Assembly (NCBI RefSeq): GCF_004563925.1
Contig: NZ_SPNJ01000002.1
Location: 1-64,000, forward strand
Length of the DNA stretch: 64,000 nucleotides
Source of the DNA: Herbaspirillum sp. 3R11
GTDB lineage: Bacteria; Pseudomonadota; Gammaproteobacteria; Burkholderiales; Burkholderiaceae_D
Reading direction: 5' to 3'
Every line of letters starts with the position of its first letter. The first letter of the stretch is position 1. This document shows, piece by piece, positions 40,634-49,975 of this stretch. The notes beneath the pieces were generated by a model. That model worked only from the letters and a program-made list of their open reading frames with translations. It ran no database searches and was not told the DNA's origin. The translations under genes were made by a program, and so were the position numbers.

Positions 40634-40742
40634 ATCCCCTCTTTTACGCGACAAATCGCGATCTTTCTCTCCCGCAAGCACCAACGCCGACGGCGCTTCA
40701 GTGCATCCCTCGCAGCAATTTGACTACGGCCTCACTTTTCGT

Positions 40743-40771
40743 TTGACATTTGTCATGCAATGAATAATAGT
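40743..40771 (+). promoter_or_regulatory. Promoter of the TetR regulator gene
   Basis: Consensus TTGACA at 40743-40748, a 16-bp spacer and taatag at 40765-40770, about 115 bp before the TetR start. The imperfect palindrome cgaccgttcg (from 40773) just downstream of the -10 is a plausible operator position for autorepression. Confidence 0.6.
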
Positions 40772-40884
40772 ACGACCGTTCGCATAAAAAATTCTGCGCT
40801 GCCCTGGTAGGCCGAAGACAACCGAAGACAACAATAAACACCGGTGCAGCAGACCCACACGTTGGCGTTTTTCGAGATACAGCA

Positions 40885-41589
40885 ATGATTGAGACATCAT
40901 CATCCGTGACACGGCCGAAGTTCATGCGCAAGGGCGAGCTCACGCGCGCCGCGATTCTTGACATGGCCTTGGAGTTGTCCAGCCGCGACGGCCTGGAAGG
41001 CCTCACCATCGGTTTGCTCGCCGAAAAAATGAAGATGAGCAAATCCGGCGTGTTCGCCCATTTCGGCTCGCGCGAAGACCTGCAGATCGAAGTGGTGCGC
41101 TTGTACCACCATCGCTTCGAGCAGGAAGTTTTCTATCCCAGCATCAAGGAACCGCGCGGCCTGCAGCGCCTGCAAGGCATGTTCGCGCGCTGGGTCAAGC
41201 TGGTCAGCGTGGAAATCGCGCTGGGCTGCATCTACATCAGCGGCGCGGTCGAATACGACGACCGTCCCGGCGCCATCCGCGACCACCTGGTGGCGATGGT
41301 GCAGGCATGGCGCGACGCGCTGCACCGCTGCATCAACCAATCGATGGAAATGGGCCACCTGCGCAGCGACATCAATGTCGAGCAGATGGTCTATGAAATC
41401 TACGGCCTGATTCTGGCGCTGCATCACGATGCGCGTTTCCTCAAGATCCCGGGCAGTGTGGAGCGCGCGCAGGCCGGTTTCAATCGCCTCATCGACAGCT
41501 ACCGCAACCCGCAAGTGCCGCAGATTTCAGCGTCCGCCAAGGCCGCCAGCAGCAAAACCGCAAAAACGCCTGCAAAAAAAGCAGCTTAA
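40885..41589 (+). CDS. TetR-family regulator of beta-oxidation genes (candidate)
   Basis: The 234-residue protein has a TetR helix-turn-helix domain at residues about 15-65 (KGELTRAAILDMALELSSRDGLEGLTIGLLAEKMKMSKSGVFAHFGSREDLQ) and a C-terminal ligand domain with YHHRFEQEVFYPS. It ends with an unusual Lys/Ala/Pro/Ser-rich tail of about 18 residues (SKTAKTPAKKAA), resembling histone-like tails, which could add nonspecific DNA affinity. It precedes fadE by 41 bp on the same strand, so it most probably represses fadE-fadB-fadA and itself in response to acyl-CoA. The ligand is inferred from context only. Confidence 0.88.
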   Translation: MIETSSSVTRPKFMRKGELTRAAILDMALELSSRDGLEGLTIGLLAEKMKMSKSGVFAHFGSREDLQIEVVRLYHHRFEQEVFYPSIKEPRGLQRLQGMFARWVKLVSVEIALGCIYISGAVEYDDRPGAIRDHLVAMVQAWRDALHRCINQSMEMGHLRSDINVEQMVYEIYGLILALHHDARFLKIPGSVERAQAGFNRLIDSYRNPQVPQISASAKAASSKTAKTPAKKAA

Positions 41590-41630
41590 TTTAGTCAGAA
41601 TTATTCCAATCAGTTCCGCCGGAGACAACC

Positions 41631-43421
41631 ATGCCCCAATACAACGCCCCCCTTCGCGACATGCAATTCGTTCTGCACGAACTGCTGAAGGTAGAAGACG
41701 TCCTCAAGACCTTGCCGGCGCACGCCGACACCAACCGCGAACTGATCGACCAGGTGCTGGAAGAGGGTGGCAAGTTCACCTCGCAGGTGCTGTTCCCGCT
41801 GAATCATTCGGGCGACCGCGAAGGCTGTACCTACAACAAGGAAACCAAGACCGTCACCCCGCCCAAGGGCTACAAGGAAGCCTACAAGCAGTACGTGGAA
41901 GCTGGCTGGGCAGCATTGTCCTGTGATCCTGATTTCGGCGGCCAGGGTTTGCCGCTGGTGATGAACAACTCGTTCTACGAAATGCTGAATTCGTCGAACC
42001 AGGCCTGGACCATGTATCCCGGCCTGTCGCACGGCGCGTATGAGTGCATCCACGCGCACGGCTCCGACGAACAAAAAGCGCTGTACCTGCCGAAGCTGAT
42101 CTCCGGCGAATGGACCGGCACCATGTGCCTGACCGAAGCCCACTGCGGCACCGACCTCGGCATGCTGCGCTCGAAGGCCGAGCCGCAAGCCGACGGTTCC
42201 TACAAGATCACCGGCAGCAAAATTTTTATTTCTGCCGGCGAGCACGACATGTCCGACAACATCGTCCACCTGGTGCTGGCGCGCCTGCCGGATGCGCCGC
42301 AAGGTTCCAAGGGCATCTCGCTGTTCATCGTGCCGAAGTTCATGCCCAACGCCGACGGTTCGCTGGGTTCGCGCAACCCGATCGCCTGCGGCGCCATCGA
42401 AGAAAAGATGGGCATCCACGGCAACGCCACCTGTCAGATGAATCTGGACGGCGCAGTCGGCTGGCTGATCGGCGGACCGCACAAGGGTTTGAACGCGATG
42501 TTCGTGTTCATGAACGCCGCCCGTCTGGGCGTCGGCATGCAAGGCCTGGGCCTGACCGAAGTCGCGTATCAGAACGCGCTGGTCTACGCCAAGGATCGCA
42601 TCCAGATGCGCAGCCTGTCGGGCGTCAAGGCGCCGGACAAGGCCGCCGATCCGATCATCGTGCATCCTGACGTGCGCCGCATGCTGCTGACCGCCAAGGC
42701 TTATGCCGAAGGCGGCCGCGCATTCTGCTCCTACGTCGCGCTGCAACTGGACAAAGAGTTGAATCACCCCGATGAAGAAGTCCGCAAGGAAGCCGCCGAC
42801 CAGGTCGCACTGCTGACGCCGATCGTCAAGGCCTTCATCACCGACAACGCCTGGATCGCCACTTCCGAGTGCCTGCAGGTCTACGGCGGCCACGGCTACA
42901 TCTCCGAATGGGGCATGGAGCAATACGTGCGCGACGCCCGCATCAACATGATCTATGAAGGCACCAACACCATCCAGTCGCTGGATTTGCTGGGCCGCAA
43001 GATCCTGATGGACAACGGCGCAAAATTGAAAAAGTTCGGCGCGCAAGTGCAGGCTTTCATCGAAGACAACGGCACCGACGAAGCCATGTCCGAGTTCATC
43101 TCGCCGCTGGCCGACATCGGCGACAAGGTCAGCAAACTGACTATGGAAATCGGCATGAAGGCTTTCCAGAATCCGGATGAAGTCGGCGCCGCCGCCGTGC
43201 CTTACCTGCGCGTGGTGGGCCATATGGTCTACGCCTATTTCTTCGCGCAAATGGCCAAGATCGCGCTGGAAAAGCAGGATTCCGGCGACAACTTCTACAA
43301 GTCCAAACTGGCCACGGCGCGCTTCTACTTCGCGCGCCTGCTGCCTGAAACCGCCACCCTGATCCGTCAGGCGCGTTCGGGCTCGGCCAACCTGATGGCG
43401 CTGGACGCCGATCTGTTCTAA
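41631..43421 (+). CDS. Acyl-CoA dehydrogenase (FadE/DmdC-like, long form)
   Basis: The 596-residue FAD enzyme starts after gccggagac. It has an N-terminal helical domain, FAD/substrate motifs TGTMCLTEAHCGTDLGMLRSKA (about 161-182) and GSKIFISAGEHDM (about 197-209), a C-terminal YGGHGYISEWGMEQYVRDARINMIYEGTN motif with the catalytic Glu, and an extra C-terminal domain from about 470. This matches the long acyl-CoA dehydrogenases annotated as FadE-like or 3-methylmercaptopropionyl-CoA dehydrogenase-like. It performs the first step of beta-oxidation. Chain-length preference is unknown. Confidence 0.92.
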   Translation: MPQYNAPLRDMQFVLHELLKVEDVLKTLPAHADTNRELIDQVLEEGGKFTSQVLFPLNHSGDREGCTYNKETKTVTPPKGYKEAYKQYVEAGWAALSCDPDFGGQGLPLVMNNSFYEMLNSSNQAWTMYPGLSHGAYECIHAHGSDEQKALYLPKLISGEWTGTMCLTEAHCGTDLGMLRSKAEPQADGSYKITGSKIFISAGEHDMSDNIVHLVLARLPDAPQGSKGISLFIVPKFMPNADGSLGSRNPIACGAIEEKMGIHGNATCQMNLDGAVGWLIGGPHKGLNAMFVFMNAARLGVGMQGLGLTEVAYQNALVYAKDRIQMRSLSGVKAPDKAADPIIVHPDVRRMLLTAKAYAEGGRAFCSYVALQLDKELNHPDEEVRKEAADQVALLTPIVKAFITDNAWIATSECLQVYGGHGYISEWGMEQYVRDARINMIYEGTNTIQSLDLLGRKILMDNGAKLKKFGAQVQAFIEDNGTDEAMSEFISPLADIGDKVSKLTMEIGMKAFQNPDEVGAAAVPYLRVVGHMVYAYFFAQMAKIALEKQDSGDNFYKSKLATARFYFARLLPETATLIRQARSGSANLMALDADLF

Positions 43422-43611
43422 GCATCTTCACCAGGCTGCAAGTGTGACGGCCGGCAAGTTTTTCGAACCTCGCCGTCACGCCAGTGTCATCACAGCACAG
43501 CATGCTGTAAAAAATTGCGGGAAGGCGTAGAGTGTCGCAGACCATCCGGTTTTTGTGACCTGCTTCCTGATCAGCCAGACCTCATTTCTGCATCATTAAA
43601 AGGAGACACGC

Positions 43612-45999
<2,388 letters not shown>

Positions 46000-46003
46000 T
46001 GAA

Positions 46004-46044
46004 TACTCCCTCCCCTTCAAGGGGAGGGCTGGGGTGGGGATGGG
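46004..46044 (+). repeat. Left terminal inverted repeat of the DUF559 element
   Basis: 41 bases. Its 46021-46044 part has five G-runs of three or four (GGGGAGGG, then GGGG, GGGG, GGG), a strong G-quadruplex-type sequence on the coding strand immediately upstream of the DUF559 start codon. Confidence 0.9.
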
Positions 46045-46050
46045 CTGACA

Positions 46051-46416
46051 ATGCAAGGTCAAACCAAGGCGTTCACGAAACTCGCAGCAAAAGAGTTGAG
46101 AAAGACGATGACCGACGCGGAACGCAGACTCTGGCATCGACTGCGTGGAGAGCAACTTGAAGTCAAGTTCCGTCGCCAACACCCTTTTGAAAATGTCGTG
46201 CTGGATTTTGTTTGCCTAGAGCGGCGCCTGGTGATTGAAGTAGACGGTTCGCAGCATGTAGAAAATCAACATGATGAAAAGCGGACCGAGAGATTGAACC
46301 TGGCGGGCTTCACCGTTCTGCGTTTTTGGAATAACGAAGTATTGAATGAGACGGATGCGGTTGTTCAGGCGATCTGGAATGCCTTGAACCCATCCCCACC
46401 CCAGCCCTCCCCTTGA
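46051..46416 (+). CDS. DUF559 (Vsr/restriction-nuclease-fold) protein
   Basis: The 121-residue protein is complete for the family: AAKELRKTMTDAERRLWHRLRGEQLEVKFRRQHPFEN, then VLDFVCLERRLVIEVDGSQH, whose Asp and the E-x-D of IEVDG form a PD-(D/E)xK-like site, then GFTVLRFWNNEVL. DUF559 proteins resemble very-short-patch repair (Vsr) endonucleases, and activity is not established. The last residues, NPSPPQPSP and the TGA stop, are encoded inside the right inverted repeat, and the only G-rich stretch before the ATG is the left repeat. Codon use appears less GC-biased than in the fad genes. Confidence 0.82.
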   Translation: MQGQTKAFTKLAAKELRKTMTDAERRLWHRLRGEQLEVKFRRQHPFENVVLDFVCLERRLVIEVDGSQHVENQHDEKRTERLNLAGFTVLRFWNNEVLNETDAVVQAIWNALNPSPPQPSP

Positions 46417-46429
46417 AGGGGAGGGAGTA
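46389..46429 (-). repeat. Right terminal inverted repeat of the DUF559 element
   Basis: Exact reverse complement of 46004-46044. It contains the last nine codons and stop of the DUF559 gene and abuts the fadA ribosome-binding site aaggag at 46431-46436. Confidence 0.9.
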
Positions 46430-46444
46430 CAAGGAGAATTTGAA

Positions 46445-47641
46445 ATGACCAAACAACTTCAAGACGCCTACATCGTCGCTGCGACGCGCACTCCGATCGG
46501 CAAAGCGCCGCGCGGCATGTTCAAGAACGTGCGCCCGGACGACCTGCTGGTGCGCGCGATCCAATCCGCGATTGCGCAAGTCCCGGGCCTCGACCCGAAA
46601 CTGATCGAAGACGCCATCATCGGCTGTTCCTTCCCTGAAGGTGCGCAAGGCCTCAACATGGCGCGCAACGCCATCTTGCTGGCCGGCCTGCCGAACACCA
46701 TCGGCGGCGTCACCATCAACCGCTATTGCGCATCCGGCGTGACCGCGATTGCGATGGCGGCGGACCGCATCCGCGTCGGCCAGGCCGACGTCATGATCGC
46801 CGGCGGCGCCGAGTCGATGTCGATGGTGCCGATGATGGGTTTCCATCCATCGGTCAACATGGGCGCGTTCAAGGACGAAAACATCGGCATGGTCTACGGC
46901 ATGGGCCTGACCGCTGAAAAAGTCGCCCAGCAATGGAAGGTCTCGCGCGAAGCGCAGGACGCGTTCGCACTGGCCTCGCATCAGAAGGCGATCGCGGCGC
47001 AACTGGCCGGCGAATTCAATGACGAGACCACTTCGGTCGACATCATCGAGCGCTTCCCCAACCTGGCCACCGGCCAGATCGACATCAAGACCCGCACCGT
47101 CAACAAGGACGAAGGCGCACGCGCCGACAGCACCATCGAGGCACTGGCAAAACTGAAACCGGTGTTCGCCGCCAAGGGTAGCGTCACCGCCGGCAACAGC
47201 TCGCAGACGTCGGATGGCGCCGGCGCCCTGATCCTGGTCAGCGAAAAGATCCTCAAGCAATTCAACCTGACGCCGCTGGCGCGCTTCGCCTCGTTCGCCG
47301 TGCGCGGCGTACCACCGGAAATCATGGGCATCGGTCCGAAAGAAGCCATCCCCGTCGCCCTGCGCGCGGCCGGCATCACCCAGGATCAGTTGGACTGGAT
47401 CGAACTGAACGAAGCTTTCGCGGCGCAAGCGCTGGCCGTGATTCAGGACCTGGGTCTGGATCCATCCAAGGTCAACCCGATGGGCGGCGCGATTGCACTC
47501 GGCCACCCGCTCGGCGCAACCGGCGCGATTCGTGCGGCGACCACCATCCACGCGATGCGCCGCAAGAATCTGAAGTACGGCATGGTGACGATGTGCGTCG
47601 GTACGGGCATGGGAGCAGCCGGCATTTTCGAACGCATGTAA
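46445..47641 (+). CDS. fadA: Acetyl-CoA acyltransferase (3-ketoacyl-CoA thiolase)
   Basis: The 398-residue thiolase starts after aaggagaatttgaa. The nucleophile Cys is in TINRYCASGVTAIAMA (about residue 92), and [26 protein letters not shown] (His) and MVTMCVGTGMGAAGIFERM (Cys) complete the site. It cleaves 3-ketoacyl-CoA to acetyl-CoA and a shortened acyl-CoA, completing the cycle begun by the fadE and fadB products. It was probably translated in close coupling with fadB before the DUF559 element intervened. Its stop codon overlaps the first base of a long foldback repeat. Confidence 0.95.
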   Translation: MTKQLQDAYIVAATRTPIGKAPRGMFKNVRPDDLLVRAIQSAIAQVPGLDPKLIEDAIIGCSFPEGAQGLNMARNAILLAGLPNTIGGVTINRYCASGVTAIAMAADRIRVGQADVMIAGGAESMSMVPMMGFHPSVNMGAFKDENIGMVYGMGLTAEKVAQQWKVSREAQDAFALASHQKAIAAQLAGEFNDETTSVDIIERFPNLATGQIDIKTRTVNKDEGARADSTIEALAKLKPVFAAKGSVTAGNSSQTSDGAGALILVSEKILKQFNLTPLARFASFAVRGVPPEIMGIGPKEAIPVALRAAGITQDQLDWIELNEAFAAQALAVIQDLGLDPSKVNPMGGAIALGHPLGATGAIRAATTIHAMRRKNLKYGMVTMCVGTGMGAAGIFERM

Positions 47642-47784
47642 AAACCTGCTCATGATCCTACTGCGAGGCCGTGATCCGGCGTCGGGCGGTGCTCCGAATC
47701 CTCATGTACTAAAGTACATTCCGGTTCGTGCGCTCCGGCCGCCACCGGCTGACGGCCTCTCGCTACGGATCATGAACAGGTTTT
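47641..47784. repeat. Long foldback (inverted repeat) element A
   Basis: A 144-bp imperfect palindrome. Outer arms aaaacctgctcatgatcc (47641-47658) and ggatcatgaacaggtttt (47767-47784) match but for one base, the inner arms are partly complementary, and the exact centre is atgtact-aa-agtacat (47704-47719). It would form a very long hairpin in RNA or single-stranded DNA. It has the same core (GTAC-TAAA-GTAC) as element B at 49851-49951. Confidence 0.8.
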
Positions 47785-47810
47785 GAGCGCGGCTCTGCCA
47801 TCAAAAAAAC

Positions 47811-47845
47811 AAGCCGCACGTCGCCCAGGCGATGCGGCTTTTTTT
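47811..47845 (+). terminator. Terminator between fadA and the enoyl-CoA hydratase gene
   Basis: aagccgca (47811-47818) pairs with tgcggctt (47833-47840), with an inner gtcgc/gcgat stem, followed by seven T. Seven A precede it, so it could work on both strands. The T-run ends only 11 bp before the next ATG, so the hydratase gene either starts inside the foldback region or is controlled by this attenuator-like structure. Confidence 0.75.
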
Positions 47846-47856
47846 ATCGGAGACAT

Positions 47857-48621
47857 ATGGAAATCGAACTCAGCAAAAGCAACAGCGTCCTGACCATCGC
47901 CTTCAACCGCGAAGAAAAGAAGAACGCCATCACCGCCGCGATGTACCAGCAGTTGGCTGACGCCCTCAAGGACGCTGAAGCCGACAACACGGTGCGCGCC
48001 ATCCTGTTCACCGGCAAGCCGCAGATATTCACCGCCGGCAACGACCTCGAGGACTTCCTCAAGAATCCGCCCAACAGCAAGGACGCGCCGGTGTTCCAGT
48101 TCCTGTGGGAGATCAGCCACGTCGGCAAGCCCATCGTCGCCGCCGTGTCGGGCGCCGCGGTTGGCATCGGCACCACCTTGCTACTGCATTGCGACCTGGT
48201 CTACGCCGCCGACAACGCCAAATTCTCGATGCCGTTCACGCAACTGGGTTTGTGCCCGGAAGCCGCCTCGTCATTGCTGTTGCCGCATATCGCCGGCTAC
48301 CAGCGCGCGGCCGAAAAGCTGCTGCTGGGCGAAGCCTTCGACGCCGCCGAAGCGCACGCCATGGGCATCGTCAACCGCGTGTTGAGCGCGGAAGAGTTGC
48401 TGCCGTTCGCCCAAAAGCAGGCCGCCAAACTGGCCGCATTGCCTGCCAGCTCGGTACGCGTCACCAAGCAACTGATGAAGAAGAATCGCGTCGCCGCCAC
48501 CGAAGCGCAGATGGCGGCCGAGATCGAACACTTTGCAAAAATGCTGACCGCGCCGGAAGCCAAGGAAGCCTTCACGGCATTTTTTGAAAAGCGTCGGCCG
48601 GACTTCAGCAAGTTCGCCTGA
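47857..48621 (+). CDS. Enoyl-CoA hydratase/isomerase family protein
   Basis: The 254-residue crotonase-fold protein has the CoA-binding FTGKPQIFTAGNDLEDFL (oxyanion hole, about residues 51-68) and AAVSGAAVGIGTTLLLHCDLVYAADNAKFSMPFTQLGLCPEAASS (about 96-140). The second region carries a Glu at the position typical of hydratase/isomerase activity. It probably acts on unsaturated or unusual acyl-CoA in fatty acid breakdown alongside fadE, fadB and fadA, although the FadB fusion already contains a hydratase. Which reaction it performs is not decidable here. Confidence 0.9.
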   Translation: MEIELSKSNSVLTIAFNREEKKNAITAAMYQQLADALKDAEADNTVRAILFTGKPQIFTAGNDLEDFLKNPPNSKDAPVFQFLWEISHVGKPIVAAVSGAAVGIGTTLLLHCDLVYAADNAKFSMPFTQLGLCPEAASSLLLPHIAGYQRAAEKLLLGEAFDAAEAHAMGIVNRVLSAEELLPFAQKQAAKLAALPASSVRVTKQLMKKNRVAATEAQMAAEIEHFAKMLTAPEAKEAFTAFFEKRRPDFSKFA

Positions 48622-48631
48622 GTCCGGTCAA

Positions 48632-48664
48632 GGCATGGAGCGGGTAATGATCCGGCTCCATGCC
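48632..48664 (+). terminator. Hairpin after the enoyl-CoA hydratase gene
   Basis: ggcatggag (48632-48640) pairs with ctccatgcc (48656-48664), extended by cgg/ccg inside. It lacks a T-run, so it is a weak or Rho-assisted terminator. Confidence 0.5.
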
Positions 48665-48759
48665 CCGGGCGCTGTCGCAGTATTTCTCCCCACGCGCCAT
48701 TCTTGAAGCTTCTCTGCCTTTCCCGGGCGATATTCACCGTCGCCGGCCAGACGTTCTTG

Positions 48760-48769
48760 CCCCCCCCCC
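48760..48769 (+). repeat. Run of ten C
   Basis: A homopolymer of ten C in the gap before the IclR gene at 48921, prone to slippage and to sequencing error. It is not inside a gene. Confidence 0.8.
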
Positions 48770-48840
48770 GTCCGTCTTCCCTGTTTCGTTTTGGACAAAT
48801 AACCTCCATTTTTCCCAAAAATTGGAAAGTATTTGCAAAA

Positions 48841-48855
48841 TGGAAGAAGTTTCCA
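48841..48855. promoter_or_regulatory. IclR-type operator before the first IclR gene
   Basis: tggaa-gaagt-ttcca, a perfect 15-bp palindrome with 5-bp spacer, 65 bp upstream of the IclR start. The IclR-family consensus I recall from E. coli is TGGAAATNATTTCCA. The same tggaa-N5-ttcca occurs at 56548-56562 before the paralogous regulator. Confidence 0.65.
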
Positions 48856-48920
48856 TAAAATGATTTCGATCAAATCGGCTTCGAATTTCTTGAAGTCGCC
48901 AACTTGGTATGGAGACGTCC

Positions 48921-49730
48921 ATGACAGCAGTATTGCAACGCAGCTTCCGGGTCCTCGAGGAGCTGGCCATCGCCCCTGAGGGCAGGACCCTTTCCGAACT
49001 GGTCAACGAATTGGGACTGCCCCTGAGCGCGACTCATCGCCTGCTTGCGGATCTGATCGAGCAGGGCTATGTGCGCAAGGACGAACGTCGCGGCGAATTC
49101 CTGCTGACGATGAAGATGCCTGCGCTCGGCCTGCGCTTCCTGAGCGCCGCCGGCATCGCCGACATCGCCCAGCCGATCCTGGAACGCCTGGCGGGACAAT
49201 GCGGCGAGCTGGTCCGGCTGGCGCTGGTGGAAGACGATCAGCTGATCTATGTCGCCAAGGCGCAGGGAGCGCGCCAGGGCATCGTGTATGACCCGGAGAT
49301 GGGGCGGCCGGTGACCTTGTCGGTCAGCGCCGCCGGCATCGTCTGGATGTCGACCAAGACCGAGGAAGAAGCCATGGCGCTGGTGTCGCGGCAGGGTTTC
49401 GGCACGCCGGCTGAATTCGGCCCGCGCGCGCCGACCACCTTCAAGGCATTGATGCCGATGGTCGAACTGGCGCGCAGCCGCAAGTTCGCCACCACGCAGG
49501 ACATGTTCCTGCCCGCAATGAGCTCGATGGCGACGCCGGTCTACGGACCTGCGCAGGAAGTGCGCGCCGTGCTTATCATCGCCGGACCGATGTCCCGCTT
49601 GTCGGAAGAAAAGATGGAAGAACTTGCTCCCGTGCTGCAGTCGACCGCACAGGAGTTGTCGGAAGCCAGCAGCGTGTCGCCGATGTTCCGGCGCGCGCTG
49701 AATTCACGGCAGACCGAGCCTGCCTCATAA
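48921..49730 (+). CDS. IclR-family transcriptional regulator 1
   Basis: The ATG at 48921 (ggagac four bases upstream) gives 269 residues; an ATG at 48909 lies before that site and is rejected. It has an N-terminal winged helix (RSFRVLEELAIAPEGRTLSELVNELGLPLSATHRLLADLIEQGYV) and a C-terminal effector domain (ELVRLALVEDDQLIYVAKAQGARQGIVYDPEMG). It is a paralogue of the minus-strand IclR gene at 55711-56496: both share ELVRLA, VAKxQGAR, LVSRQGFG and APTT. It stands upstream of an MHS transporter gene, again mirroring the second copy. Effector unknown; probably an aromatic or hydroxy acid. Confidence 0.9.
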   Translation: MTAVLQRSFRVLEELAIAPEGRTLSELVNELGLPLSATHRLLADLIEQGYVRKDERRGEFLLTMKMPALGLRFLSAAGIADIAQPILERLAGQCGELVRLALVEDDQLIYVAKAQGARQGIVYDPEMGRPVTLSVSAAGIVWMSTKTEEEAMALVSRQGFGTPAEFGPRAPTTFKALMPMVELARSRKFATTQDMFLPAMSSMATPVYGPAQEVRAVLIIAGPMSRLSEEKMEELAPVLQSTAQELSEASSVSPMFRRALNSRQTEPAS

Positions 49731-49850
49731 GAATTAACACCATCGCCGGCAGGCGAAACTGAACAACTGATTCAACGCCAACCGGCTCGTTGCTGCGCGC
49801 CGGCGGGGGAGTGTTTGCGCGCAAAAAAAGCAGCTATCTAAAACCACCAA

Positions 49851-49951
49851 GAGCGACTAACAAAACGTCGATGGCAAGGCGCGCCGACGAAGACAGTACG
49901 AAAGTACGGCCAGGAGAAGCAACGCCGCCAGCGGCGTTTTGTTAGTCGCTC
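49851..49951. repeat. Long foldback (inverted repeat) element B
   Basis: 101 bp with perfect 17-bp outer arms gagcgactaacaaaacg (49851-49867) and cgttttgttagtcgctc (49935-49951), partly complementary inner arms and the exact centre GTAC-GAAA-GTAC (49896-49907). It lies 24 bp before the MFS gene start, so it would be in that gene's leader or act as terminator of the IclR gene. Confidence 0.8.
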
Positions 49952-49975
49952 ATAATAATCAACAAGGAGACTGAG

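Larger units (their letters stand above)
46004..46429 (+). mobile_element. DUF559 gene bounded by perfect 41-bp inverted repeats
   Basis: A 426-bp element beginning 4 bp after the fadB stop and ending 1 bp before the fadA ribosome-binding site. The left repeat 46004-46044 and the right repeat 46389-46429 are exact reverse complements over 41 bases, and the match stops at both borders. Each holds a smaller palindrome (ccctcccctt-c-aaggggaggg). Without it fadB and fadA would be 19 bp apart, as expected for an operon. I see no target-site duplication and no transposase, so movement is inferred, perhaps by a factor acting in trans or by the nuclease-like product itself. Confidence 0.72.

Noticed and set aside
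41610..43250. 546-codon minus-strand open frame
   Set aside because: Antisense to the acyl-CoA dehydrogenase gene.
48760..48769. C10 run as a phase-variation switch
   Set aside because: It lies in a non-coding gap far (about 150 bp) from the IclR start, not in a coding region or between promoter elements, and may be a sequencing artefact in length.
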